Positions 44,601 to 56,100 of a DNA stretch of 64,000 nt are shown one piece after another. A program made the position numbers and the translations under genes. The notes beneath the pieces were generated by a model that searched no databases, was not told the origin of the DNA, and saw only the letters and a program-made list of their open reading frames with translations. The stretch comes from Leuctra nigra (taxonomy: Eukaryota; Arthropoda; Insecta; Plecoptera; Leuctridae): assembly GCA_934045905.1 (NCBI GenBank), contig OW203768.1:16644316-16708315 (forward strand). Reading direction: 5' to 3'. Position 1 is the first letter of the stretch. Each line of letters starts with the position of its first letter.

Positions 44601-47600
44601 CGATGTGCTGTCCATCTTCCTGACGGCTCGCTGGTGCTCCTTCCGACGCGTTGACATCTGCCGCTTGGTCTGGCCGATGTAGGTGCGGCTGCAGTCCGAG
44701 CAGGGGATCTCGTAGACGCCTCTCTGCTCGAGATGGATCTTGTCTTTAGCGCTGCCCAGGAGCTCGGAGATCTTCTGGTCGGTGTTGAAGACCGTTTTGA
44801 TGTCGTGCTCTGCCAGGAGTCGGCCGATCCAGTCGGTTGTCCCCTTGACGTAGGGCAGGAAGGCCAGCCTCGGGGGCCGCTCGTTCTCTTCCTCTCCCCC
44901 GGCCTCCTGGGTGGCGGCCTCCTGGGACGCGACCTCCGTTGGCTTCGGGACCCGGTTCCAAGCCTTCTCGAAGACTCGGTTGGGGTAGCCGTTGTCCAAA
45001 AGAGACTCCCGGAGAGTCCTGGCCTCGGCGTCGATGTGGTCCGCGTCGGCGATGCGCTGGGAGCGGGTGGCCAGAGTGTTGGCGACTGCGCGGAGCTGAG
45101 ACGGGTGGTGGTGAGATGCCGCGTTCAGGTACCGGTTGGTGTTGGTCGGCTTCCTGTAGACGGTGTGTCCAAGGCTGCCGTCCTGGTTCTTGATGACGAG
45201 GCAGTCGAGGAAGGGCAGTTGTGCACCGGACTCCATCTCGTGGGTGAACTGGATGTTCGGGTGCACGGAGTTGAGATGTGCCAAGAACTCGGGTCATGTC
45301 CAGGATACTCGTGCCGCCGACCGAGCCACCAGCCAAGCCAGCCGCGGAGAACATCTCGCAGAGTTCACTGTTGGGGCCGTGCACGAGAAGTCGAGCCCGC
45401 CTACAGCCGGCACCGAGCATCAGCGGAACGAGCCTCGCGGGAAGGCCGAGGAACACCGAGCGTCCGCCGCGGGCACCGACAGGAGCGCTCCAGCCGGTAC
45501 GTCTTACCCGCAGCAGAGCGCGCGCTCAACTGAAGAAATGAAGGATGAAAATCATCGCGAATCCAACCTCTGCGATTGGTCGTCCACTCTCCACCAACGG
45601 GAAACCAGACCAACCCGAAAACGAATAAGAGACCGCGCTGCCAGCAACATCGTCGCAGTCAACCGCCAGAAGATGAAGGAAGTACATCCTTCGAAACGTC
45701 GCGAACGGCCCTTATCAGGACCACCAGCACCTCCAACGGAACAAACCGTCACCACTGCCATGTCATTACAAGATGGTTCCGAAAACGTCCACGATATTTT
45801 TTTTTTATTTGTATTTTCATTGATATATAAATGTATTTAAGTTAAATGTTTCCAAATTTAAAAAAATAAGTTTTTTGCCCTAAAAAAATATTTATATTTT
45901 ACAACGAGGCGGTTTTCAGCAATTTGTAATAATTTTGAGAATATTTAATAAAATTTTGAATTTCAAAATCTTGTGAATACTGCTGATTTATTATGGAGTA
46001 AGAATAAATTAAAAATTTTAAGATGGATAATTTTTATTTTATTTTATTTTATGAATTATATATTGTCAGGCTTTAAAGATTTTTTTCTCCATAACCTGTT
46101 TGTACACAAAAATATGATTTATTTTGTATCCTACTTCTACAAATTTTGTCCAAATTACTTGATTTTTTTGTGAGTGTTCCATGGGGCTCTGTGAAGGACT
46201 TTACGTATCACTTTCTTGATCTCTTATCAGACAATTAAGAAAAAAAATTAACAATGCCTTCATTTTAGAGAAAATCACGTTGAAAAAAATATCACGGTGT
46301 AAATAAAATCATAATTTGAAAACAAATTTGAATATTTAAAAAATTATATGTAGAGTCCTACTACTACAGGTCAGCTACATTCTAGTGGAAAAAAACTTAA
46401 AAAATCTTATATTGATGGAGTAGCACGAAATATAAATTTCATTGTTGTAAAATGAGTAATTGTTAAATATTTACGTCCATTGTTAAAAAAAAATATTTTT
46501 AATTTTTTTATATTTAGTGTAAGTCTACATATTATGTGCCAATTTTGAAGTCAATAAAATAATTATCAACAAAGTTAGAAGTTACACCTTAACGAAACTC
46601 GTGAGAAAAATGATGTGGCACTGGTGAAGTTTTACTTCACGATAAAAAAATTCGTTCCAAAGTTTGTAATTGATTCAAATTCAAGCTCGTTCTATTTCAT
46701 CCCGCTAAAATTAACCAATCACAATGCGCCGGTAAAGTAGCATCAATGACGTTTGGTGCTGAAAGTGGGCGTGGTCGTGTTGTCGTAGCCCGTCGGTAGG
46801 ATGTGTATACTCGATCGGTGTTACAGCATCGTCCTGGTGCTGTGCTACTGTAGGACGGGGCTACGACGTAGCACCGTCCTACCATCTCGCGATATTAGGT
46901 AAGGGTCCTGTAGCCTGATTGGTCCGTTGGACCATTTCCTGTCCTCTGATTGGCTTATGCATTACATGTTTGAACGATTATTACGCTGCAATTTAACCTC
47001 GGAGAAAAATTCTGAGGTGACAGATCGATAAAGCATCATCTTTTCTATACTCGTTACTTTTTTTGGGGTTCTATGTTTAATAGTGTATGAATTAGCGGTA
47101 TCCAAACTCTACAAGTTCCTTATGGAGAATTGAATGCGTACACCCTTCCTCTAGTACCACATCTCTATCACTAGAGTGCAGACCTGATCTTAATTGTGCG
47201 AATAAAATGACAACATTGTTCTTCTTTTGGCGCAAGTGTGATGGTGAGGGTGTGGGTGAAGGTTTGGTGAGTGGTAGAGACAGACGTAACAGTAACAACG
47301 GTTTATTAAAGGTAAGGTTACAGAGTTGTAATGGCGGTGCACGTCTGTCCCTCTCGATGTTCTGAGACCGACTGGCAATGGCTGCCTCGTCAACGAAGAC
47401 GGTGATTGGTCAAGACGGCGAGCGCGCTGCATGTTGGGACTGCCGGTAGAGTTGGCAGGCCTGTGCCGTCATGTTAGCGTGTGTGCTGCTGGCGGGAGAT
47501 ACGACAGGGCAGATCGAACCGCCACATTCTCATCTCAATGTTATTCACGGCCTTCTCGGCGAGAGCTTGTCACTCGAGAACATTAGTTGTCATTTTATAT

Positions 47601-47889
47601 GAACACATTTCAGGTCTCAGATAGTTTGTTTTAAACCATTTTGTATGACCTTTCACAATGGAGTGGTGGTGGTTATTTGGGGACATATTGGTTATTGATT
47701 GGGTTACATTTGTTTTTAGAACTGTGGCTCCAGTACGGCAGATTCGAGGTGACAAACGGCGACCCGCAGAAGTCGAGCAATGTGTACAGCAGAGCCATCG
47801 CCGTGCTGAAGCCGGAACTTGTTGACGACTTTGTTGCCAAGTTCACACTTTTCAGGAGTGGAGCAGACGATATGGACACTTCAAGTTAG
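35678..47889 (+). CDS. Utp6: U3 small nucleolar RNA-associated protein 6 homolog (UTP6)
   Basis: Exons: 35678-35769, 36319-36586, 37742-38524, 39161-39503, 39889-40095 (or from 39886) and 47720-47889. Phases join to 1863 bp, 620 aa, against about 597 for the human protein. UTP6 is a HAT-repeat (half-a-TPR) scaffold of the small-subunit processome, needed in the nucleolus for early 18S rRNA processing. The N-terminus is the conserved AEYVQYRTEETIPELEEMQ, followed by a basic helix (KLIKLRRKKHRRFEKKTEIE) and HAT-type helices with W, such as NLWKVAADWEFDN, ARRFLQRGLRFN and LWRMLLKHHIDAGATERAA. The C-terminus is LWLQYGRFEVTNG, YSRAIAVLK and a short acidic tail DDMDTSS. Exon 5 has a TAGCAG double acceptor. 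Intron 2 holds a hAT element and intron 5 is 7.6 kb of nested elements. Confidence 0.93.
36771..37613. mobile_element. hAT non-autonomous element in UTP6 intron 2
   Basis: Ends CAGAGTTGGGTAGTAACTTA and AAGTAACTTACCCAACTCTG, with an exact 8-bp duplication GAATTCTA at 36763-36770 and 37614-37621. About 130 bp at each side consist of repeated AGTAACT/AAGTTAC motifs, subterminal repeats of the type transposases bind. The 843-bp element has no coding capacity. Confidence 0.92.
38592..38823. mobile_element. MITE, family 1 copy
   Basis: Left end GTACACTCGAACAAATAATA, right end ATTGGTTTGAGTGCAC, and the shared core CTAACTCTAGTAGGTGAGCT with AATAACAAGGATTGATTGTC. It lies in UTP6 intron 3. Confidence 0.8.
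40594..41184 (+). repeat. Five copies of a 16-bp ETS/CRE-like motif at about 150-bp spacing
   Basis: CCGGAAGTGACGTCAT is exact at 40594, 40717, 40862, 41017 and 41169, within more diverged surroundings that share AAACCG before it and (A)ACGNCTGNACCGATT after it. This looks like a decayed tandem repeat of about 120-155 bp. Confidence 0.85.
42096..42835. mobile_element. hAT non-autonomous element nested in the foldback
   Basis: Ends CAGGGCTGCCG and CGGCAGCCCTG are perfect 11-bp inverted repeats. The 8-bp duplication TATTACAG is exact at 42088-42095 and 42836-42843. Subterminal TTTTACGGAT motifs repeat at both ends. No transposase is encoded in the 740 bp. Confidence 0.95.
43662..43856 (+). pseudogene. 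Short open frame in the inverted-repeat element, origin unknown
   Basis: ATG at 43662 opens 64 codons: MAAYIAAAFGDEDVENVKRY, then VADMTDFELHRNTRLNRVIF and a truncated end. The acidic start and the D.TD.E...RL....I pattern faintly recall the N-terminus of PIF/Harbinger transposases, which would fit a relic of the element's own enzyme. This is a guess. Confidence 0.3.
43948..45765 (-). mobile_element. Penelope-like element with inverted terminal arms
   Basis: The two 473-bp arms, 43948-44420 and 45293-45765, are near-perfect inverted copies, starting TGACATGGCAGTGGTGACGG. The centre (44421-45292) codes for the end of a Penelope polyprotein on the minus strand. Penelope elements commonly carry terminal repeats in direct or inverted order, so this matches the class. 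The reverse transcriptase core is missing. GC-rich compared with the AT-rich surroundings. It sits inside the 43210-47203 element. Confidence 0.85.
44172..45284 (-). pseudogene. Penelope polyprotein C-terminus: RT thumb and GIY-YIG endonuclease
   Basis: The 370-codon frame opens with the thumb region of a Penelope reverse transcriptase (QLPFLDCLVIKNQDGSLGHT, VYRKPTNTNRYLNAASHHHP). It then has the endonuclease: GVYEIPCSDCSRTYIGQTKR holds the GVY and YIG pair and the Cys pair before it, followed by RRKEHQRAV, AQHVEETGHSIDF and the E of IREAVEIERRPGNLNKRDD. The frame runs on into the left arm. Fingers and palm of the reverse transcriptase are absent, so this copy is dead on its own. The many overlapping frames on the plus strand are shadows of the GC-rich coding sequence. 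Confidence 0.9.
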
Positions 47890-48086
47890 TTGCTTCTCAA
47901 TGCTGGGCTCAATACAATGTAATTAAAACATTCTGTAGCCAGATTATTTATAAACTGCATAGCACATATTCCTCCTGTGTATAATTATTAATTATTAATA
48001 TTATTTACAAATTACATTATTATACTTGTTGGATGAAAAACTTGTCTTCAAAATTTTTGTACCTACTAAATTCAAGTTAAGCAATG

Positions 48087-48301
48087 TTAAGCCCGATTTA
48101 CACGGTACAATTTCTTGAACAATCCCTGACAATTTCTGTGTCACATTCCCATTTTTCATACAATTTTGTATTTATACGACGCAACTTTCTGTTACCGAAC
48201 TTAAAACATGTTCAAATTTCCTTCAAGAAATGTGACGAAGACTTTGTCAAAGACTGTGTCACAGAAGTTGTTCAATAAATGTGGCCGTGTAAATCGGGCT
48301 T
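48087..48301. mobile_element. MITE with inverted ends and a 9-bp direct repeat
   Basis: Ends AAGCCCGATTTACACGG and CCGTGTAAATCGGGCTT are complements. TAAGCAATG flanks the element at 48078-48086 and 48302-48310. A 9-bp duplication suggests a Mutator-type insertion. The inner part is also palindromic around the paired TTCTTGAA and TTCAAGAA segments. Confidence 0.8.
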
Positions 48302-49001
48302 TAAGCAATGCAAGAAGTATCGATGTATGATAATTAATTAACAGTAGTACGTAATGGAAATGTCATAGCCTGCGTATGTTAAAATTCTTAACTCTATGAG
48401 CATTGTTTTGAAGTGCAGGATTCTTGAAAAATAAATATCGTCTATATAATAAAATTGTATTATATTTAATTCCCCATTAAATTTATTTCGGCATATATTT
48501 ATATAGCTTCATGTTACAAAGTACGAAGTAAATAACAGCTACCACATTACGTTTTAGTAACACCAATAAAAGTTGCACTATCCGGCAATCGTCCACTTGA
48601 ACACAATGGGATCGGGGCTTTCGACTACGCACTCTTCTGCAATCGCACACTCTGTCGGAAAGAGTTGGAGCTCAAAAAATGCACATTTAAAGTTGGATGT
48701 GTCAAAAATTTCATAGTTTTGAGTTTTGACTCTAGTTTTGTATAAAAAATGTAGATCGATCTCCAAAGTACAACATTTGCCGCTAGGGGAGGCCAAAGAA
48801 ACATCTTTTTCTTATCGAAATCAGAGCTAGATTTAGATGACGAGTAAGCATACAGTGCGCGTCTACTAAAGAAGAGTTCTGCTTAGCTGTATCCCTTCTT
48901 TATTCGACGCGTACTGTAGACTTCATCGGATGATGAAATAAAATTTGGATTTCAAAACTCACTTAATTGGCTTATTATTCTGAGTTAGGGGTAGGTAAGA
49001 C

Positions 49002-49301
49002 CAGTGGTTAATTTGTAAAATAATAAGTGGGCAGACGTTCGGCGATGTCAGGCGAAACATATTTGCTTACGAAAACAATGGGGGGGGGGGGGGGTTTGGG
49101 GGAAGGGCCCCCAATATAATGCGGGTCCGGGGCGCATAGCCCCGGGAATTTCAGGACTAAATTTGGTGCCTTTCTATGCAATTTGTACACAATTTTAAGC
49201 CAATTTTTACTTTCATAAAAAATATGTGGGCGGACAGCGTCTGCCCTGAAAAAATAGTGAGGAGACGCGTCCGCCCTAGTTTGCCCCCAAATTAACCACT
49301 G
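49002..49301. mobile_element. hAT-type MITE, 300 bp
   Basis: Ends CAGTGGTTAATTTG and CAAATTAACCACTG are inverted repeats. The flanks GGTAAGAC (48994-49001) and GGTACGAC (49302-49309) are an 8-bp duplication with one difference. It contains a G-run and a GTGGGCAGACG/CGTCCGCCC pair. Confidence 0.8.
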
Positions 49302-49705
49302 GGTACGACCCTTGCGTACTGGTGCGCAATCTTTCACCCATCTTGACATACAATTCAGTTCAGTACGGGGACTCACATTATAGAGGTTAGTTCGTTTCTT
49401 AACTACTAATTAGGTATATTAATTAATCACATTAGTTAGAAGTGCATTATTCGTGTATGTAGCCGACTGTAGTTCATCATTATTTTAGCACACTTAACAT
49501 TATTTTAGTCCCTTTCAGTTTTAAACAATGCGATATATTTAATATTAGTTTACTAACGACAACGTATAACAATGGAGATTATCTAATCGTAAATGAAAAA
49601 TATCATTGGTAATACCCTTGAATATTAATACCCAAGTGTGATGCAGTTCCGTGCTTAAAATTAAGTGAAGCATATTTTCTCCATTTTAATACATTGTTAA
49701 TAAGG

Positions 49706-49870
49706 CCAGGTAGGACCAACTTTGGATTAAGTCGACTATCGATAGTTATGGAAGTTACAGTGGAAGTTAGCGAATACCATTGGCTGTGAATTCGAACCAA
49801 CTGGATTCATTGGTTAACTGCCTACGAACTATCGAGAGTTAGTTAATCCAAAGTCGGTCCTACTCGACCT
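49706..49870. mobile_element. Small palindromic MITE
   Basis: GTAGGACCAACTTTGGATTA and the right-hand TAATCCAAAGTCGGTCCTAC are inverted, and the pairing continues through ACTATCGATAGTTA and AACTATCGAGAGTTA. Length 165 bp. Confidence 0.75.
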
Positions 49871-50406
49871 AAGAATAAGAAACACATACCTATAACAGTA
49901 GAGATTCACAATTGAAATTTGAATCAATAGCAATTCACTAGACCTAATCATATTTGTACAAATTAGAAGACTGGTAGGAAACACGATAAGAATAGCTATT
50001 GGCTAATATATTTCATTATATAAAACTCGATTCTACATTTTGAGCCTACCTAAAACTTTCACATTAAGCAAATATAGTTTGTGACTTTAATTGGGAAACA
50101 GTTTATTTGCTATATTTAATTTCATAGATAATAGAACCTTCCTGAAATTTTGAACACCTTAATCGCTTCCTTATAGAAACATGTGCTACAGGTAAACATT
50201 GGAACAAAACAATTAGATACCGCTCTAACCGTTCTTATGACATAGTATGAGCAATGCGCCTACACGTTCTATCTGAAGTGACATAACTGTGAAACAAGAT
50301 GCGCGTGGTCCGGTAAATCGAGCAAAGTCTCGACGCCACTTTCGCCGCGTTACAAGAAGCAAGCGACGAGGTTGTGACATCACGCCGACCGGCGTTGTCG
50401 TCGCGG

Positions 50407-53118
50407 TCAGTCGGTCAGCGCGGATTTCTTCAGCATCATCGGCACGCAGCTGAGCCACGAGCGCGACGTCGGGAGGTCGCCGATCACCTCCCACGTGTTG
50501 GCGTCGGCCGAGTAGCACTCGATGGTGTCGTGGTAGCGGTCCCAGCCTGGATGCAAACCCATTCTTAGTCATTACAAGATGGGGATCACGCAAAGTTAGC
50601 GAATTGTAATGACGTTTTGAAAGGGAAAACACATGTATGTAGACGAAGGGATATAATAATAGATACGCGAGAGAGCTGTACCAATTCGCGTTTTCGAGCA
50701 AAGGGGGCACACTCTAGTGTGAGAAAGTATTAGTGGTGTAGACGCAATCGTTTTCGTTTCGGCCACGGCTGCCATTGTCATGATGGTTATAACAGACTGG
50801 AAAGTGCTGCCATCTGGTCAGCCCGAAAATGCGAATTACACTAAAATATTTATGGAAAGCCAATAAAATCTTTATCACTTAATTTTTTAAGAGATTTAGG
50901 GCCCCCAAAAATGCACAAAGACGTAATATTTTCAGGCTTCGAATTGAATTAGAACATAAATTATAGAATCACAACAATTGTCTTTCTAGAAAGTGCAAAA
51001 TAGAAGAAACAATGTGAAAAAATTATTTTCAAGTCAACAGCAAATATGTCTTCATATGAACAAACTGTTATTCGATTATGTACAAGATTAGGTATTATAA
51101 AATATCGATCCGATTTCATTCTTGTTGAATTCTGATCTAACCATTCACAAATCACAATTGAAACCTCTCCCCTTACAGTCCCATTTCACTTTCTCTCTAA
51201 ATCAATGTTTTCAGATGGAACATGAAGAATTCCTTGTAAACTGTACTTGGGCTCGCTTACCTTCCTCTCCGCCGAGCACGTAAATCTTGCGATCGATGAC
51301 CGCGACGCCGGGCCGATACCGCCGCTCGCACATCGGCTCTTGGAACTCCCACTTGTTGTTCTGGACGTCATAGCGTTCCACCTTGTTAGTGTTCTCCGTG
51401 GACGCGTGCCAGCCCCCTGCGCATACATAGCAGTTTGTTAGGGTTGAACAAACCTTCAATTTTGAAGTCGAACCCGAATCTCTAGATTTCCGATGCTTTT
51501 GTACAAGGAGGCAGGGGCGGCGGTCTGGGATGTAAAGGACCGGGATGCGATGAGGCAAAGGCCCGGATAAACATGTGACAGGGCCCGTAAAACAAGAGAG
51601 AAAAAATGTATGTGAAATGAGTAAAAATGCTTGTTGAATATGAAAAAGACAGTAAAATGTACGTAGGGGCCCGTAATATGGGAAAAAGGGCCCATAAACG
51701 ACAGGGGCCCATAAACGACAGGGGCCCGGGATGCGATCGCACCCTGGGCCAGACCGCCACTACAAGGAGGTTTCACAAATTGCAGAGCGACAAAATTTGT
51801 GAGAATCTGCTTATAAATCACTTAAATTAAAAAAAACACACCTAAAGTTCATTCACGATTAGAATAGCAACCCGTAATGGGGGCGTGTACTACCGTAGTC
51901 AAGTGAACGTATACCTAAACATGTAAATATCAATATAATTAAAAAAATGTGTATAATACGGCTGTAGATAAAAATAAATCAATTTTATTGAATTTTTATA
52001 TTATTTACTACTATTAAAAATTGTGTATTTGACATAATTTATACAATTTCAATAATACAAAGAAGAAAGTCTTGCCATTGACAGGGCAGTGTTCAAGTGA
52101 CTGACCAATGAACGACGTGATCGACTAAAACGTCAGTGATATTCTTATCGTGAACGAACTTTAGTACCTAGTACTAGTAGTATGAAAATCAACAGCAAAT
52201 ATCTCATAATTGGCGCGAAATTAGAAAAAAAATCCTTCCAGTTTACACAAACTCCCAGTTTGTTATGTTAACCTCAGCTCAACAGATCTTCCGTTCATTC
52301 CGACACAAGGCATTGAGATCACTCACCGAGGACGTAGATGTGCTTGCCCAGCACGCACGCCGCCGAGCCGCTGCGTGGGATCAGCATCGGGGCCAGCTCG
52401 GTCCAGCAGTCGGACTTGGGGTCGTAGCGTTGGACCAGCTCGATGCCGTCTCCGTCCTCCAGCACAGCTCCGCCTGGCGACGTAGCACACACTTCAACAC
52501 TCATCTATCACTCATGATGTGTGGCCAAATGAACTACTAGCACACAAGATTTTGTACCAAGAAGACAGTTTTCAACTTCGGATTCCAGATTCAGTTACGG
52601 AAAGTCTGCCCAAATATTTCAATCGTTCAGAAAAGTGTGTGTGAAACTTAACTAGTGAATACCTCTCTAGTGAATACAATAATTGGTTCATTAAATGTGC
52701 AAAATATCACATTTTACAAATAAACCTTTTGATTGTGATTCTGAATGTCCCAGTTTATCACAGAAGCTACATCTTAGATTGTAGATCGCTCATGACTGTA
52801 ATGGAATATTCTCTAAATATTGTTTTCTTGCACAACTAGGGATGGGACGTTAACATATTTAAATATTGGTAGATAAATGTGCCATAGTAAAATGTGCTGC
52901 TTTTGTAGTGCTCAAAAGTCATGTCGAAAACGCTGAAAACTAGTTGTTATATTAATTTTAAGAGTCGAAAGGACTCGCAGAAAATTTCGATTCCGATGTA
53001 AAAAAAATTCTAGAAATGCATGAAAATTAGGGGTGTGCGAGTACTCGAAATTTCGAGTTCGAGTCGAGTTTGGGGGGTGAATCGAGTCAAAAAGAGTTAA
53101 ACTCACTTTTTCGAGTTT

Positions 53119-53150
<32 letters not shown>

Positions 53151-56100
53151 GAAGACAATATTTATTCTGCCTACATCCTTAACAGACCTCTACCTACTTC
53201 TTCCATCAATAATCCACTTCTCAACTCACAAGAACACATGAATTTCTGTTAAAATGTCACACAATGAAATAATAACGAAGCATTGTTGGATGAAATTGTT
53301 GAGATTTGGGAAATATGATATTCCTGCTGATAAGTGACAGAACTCGGCTAAGTGCTTCTGACAATACTTCTAGGAATGCAAAAACCCAGAATTCTTGGCC
53401 TAAGGAAGTTCTAGGGTCTTTGGCCTTCACATTCTATGTAGTGCCTAGTACCTAGTAGTATTTCTAGTTGCAGATTGCATGGTTTTTTCCCCCCAAAATA
53501 CAGTAGCTTGTCAGCTTGTATATATTGTATATATATATAGTAGCTTGTATACTTGTCATTCCAAGCTACAAATTTCTAGTAGCAGCACTTCAAACCCCAG
53601 TAGTATGAGAATCAAAATTATTTACCTATACACATCTTATATTATAATAAGAAATTACATGAATTAGCAGCCCTACAATGCATAGATGATGTATGATTAA
53701 TGTAAATATTTCTATTCATTTCGTGTTGGTCGAATAATAATTTTATGACCTAATAGTACATAGGTGAACATTTGCTGAACATGACTCGAACTCGACTCGA
53801 AAAACTCGATTCATCTCACTGACTCGACTCGAACTCGACTCGACCTTAAAATATCAAACTCGCACAGCCCTAATAAAAATGCATTAGCTCTGGGTTGTAC
53901 GTGACATTTAATCGTGTGTTGCATGTTGCATACTGCTGTGAAGTAAGTTATTTTAATTCAAATATTGAAAATCACAAAAAACCATAAAAAGGCGGCCCCT
54001 ACTTTTTTCTTAACGGCTTGACCGATTGTTTTCAAAATTTAACAGCATAGAGATAAAGAGTAAATCTGTGTCTCTAGTGATCGAAAAAAGTAATACAAAA
54101 TGTTTTTTCTCGTTTCGAGGAAGTGCTAACATGGGCAATATATGAGTCTTTTTGGCACCTCTGCCCTGAAATAACTAAACAAAAAATTAAACTTTGAGGC
54201 CACTAGAGACACAGATCTACTCTTTATCTATAACCTGTGCAAATTTGAAGACAATCGGTTAAGCCGTTTGGAAAAAAGTAGGGACCGCCTTTTTGTGCTT
54301 CATAAAACATGAATTTCATCAAGTATCGTAGACTCTTAATAGGATTCCAGTAAGGTGTCCTGGAAAGTGTACCTGAAGAAGTTTTGATATCAATATAGAA
54401 ACAGAAAATAATCAACTCTAAGTCAATAATAATCAATAGTCCACGAACCTGTAACGTAGAGCATGCCCTCATGCGCGACGACCGCCGGACTCGTGACCGC
54501 CATCTTCATGGACTTGATGGTCTGCCAGGAGTTGCTCCCCGGATCGTAGCGCTCCACGGAGTCGAGCCTGAAGGTGCCCTCCCAGCCGCCCACCGCGTAC
54601 ACGCATCCGTCCAGCATGGCGAGGCCGAGCTCGGACCGAGGCGACATCATGGAGGCCATCTCCTGCCAGTCGTCGTGCACGGGGTCGTAGCGGAAGACGC
54701 AGCGGGACGCGCTGCCGTCCGGGAACTCACCGCCAGCGAGGTACACCTGGCTGCTGCCCGTTGCCACCAGTCCGTGCTTGCTGCAACCATAGGGACAGTT
54801 AGCCTCGCTTCAAAGGTATTCATGGTATTTGTAAGCACTAGCACTAGGATGTTTCTGACTTATGAAACGCCCAAAAAGGCAGGCAAATAGTACCTTAAAA
54901 CTATTAAAAAAGGATCTTTAAAACCCAAAAAAGGACCATATGAAATTTTATGCTTTGCAACACATTTATGTCACAATTTTTGAAATCAGGAACACATGAA
55001 ACATATTTTATGTATTATTTTTAGACGTGTCTGAACAAAAAACTAAAAAAGAATGTCCTAAACATCCTAGAAGACCTAGTAATCAATCACAAACAGGTAC
55101 TTTAGTGCATATGTCAATCAAGGGGTAAAGATATAACAGGCTAACCAAAGCAAAAAATGTATTTTTTTACTATCCCTGAATTATTAGAAACAAACGTTCA
55201 AGTGGGCAGTTCGAGTTTGAATCAGTGTCTTTTATGGTCCATGTTTAGTACAAATGTGACATGGAGCACGCACATTTTGTGGTATTTTTTTCCCACTCTT
55301 TACAAGAGAAAGCTTGACCTTGTAATCTCACCTGACGGCAAACGGCAAGCAGGAGAGAGTTTGCCACTTGCGAGATATCGGCTCGTAGCATTCGACCGAT
55401 CGGAGCACCACTTTGTCATCCTCTCCCCCCACGGCAACGACCACCTGAAATTCATTGCATCATTTGTTAAGATGTTATACCTGCCTCCTAACAAGTCAAG
55501 TAAACGTAATCAACAAACTATCAATAAAATCGATCGGCACAATTATCCCAACATTCTTATCTTTCTACATCATTCAAATTCTGCGCTAGTTGAAAGACGA
55601 AGAGGTCATTCTTTTTTACATATCCAGCCCCAGATGTTTATTTCTATTTTACTGGGCATAAAAGGGATGGGTCCATTAAAAAAAGATCAATTAACTAAAT
55701 GATGTGTCACATTTATACTATGTGCCTATTTCATCTGAAATCAATCCCCAAAAAAGAGGCTGCAAGCAGAAAATTCGATTAAGTTTGCTTCGCATCTAAA
55801 TACTGATGTTAAATTACAATTTTATCTACGTGTGATATTGTTCAATCTAGCTTTTAAACTTTACATGCTCCCACATTTTTTATTAAATCTTCTGGTAGGT
55901 TGACTACTGCATTGCCACATCAACACACAACTCGCAGCATGAGTGTAAGACTGCACTCACATTGACTGTGCCGGCACTCCTGCGATGCCGGGCCCGGGGC
56001 GACTGCAGCTCGCTGCGCCGGTCCGGCAGCATGTGGTAGATCTTGGCCTCCTCTACGAGCTCGCGACACTCGGGCAGCTGGCGCACCACCGGCTGGCTCT

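Larger units (their letters stand above)
43210..47203. mobile_element. 4-kb inverted-repeat element containing a Penelope insertion
   Basis: The outer arms (about 43210-43510 and 46870-47203) are inverted copies: GGACCCTTACCTAATATCGC at 43468 pairs with GCGATATTAGGTAAGGGTCC near 46890, and further out AAGGGTGTACGCATTCAATT pairs with AATTGAATGCGTACACCC. Inner arm parts with GGTGCTACGAC motifs are more diverged. The centre holds the Penelope element at 43948-45765, an AT-rich stretch, and a short open frame at 43662-43856. It fills the distal half of UTP6 intron 5. Confidence 0.75.
47890..50406. other. Spacer between the convergent UTP6 and kelch genes
   Basis: It holds three MITEs (48087, 49002, 49706), listed separately. 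An open frame on the minus strand at about 48578-48790, read from a TTG, gives a Cys-containing peptide (KCCTLEIDLHFLYKTRVKTQ) with no acceptor or upstream exon, so it was not called. The rest is A/T-rich without recognised content. Confidence 0.5.

Noticed and set aside
44100..45840. Long open frames on the plus strand in the Penelope region
   Set aside because: They mirror the GIY-YIG coding sequence on the minus strand and the inverted arms. Their proteins show no recognisable domain.
48578..48796. A 72-codon minus-strand frame with several cysteines
   Set aside because: It begins at a TTG behind an in-frame stop, no acceptor or partner exon was found, and no family was recognised.
54471..54890. 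A 139-codon plus-strand frame rich in Arg/His
   Set aside because: It is antisense to kelch exon 7, whose minus-strand frame shows clear kelch blades and splice borders.
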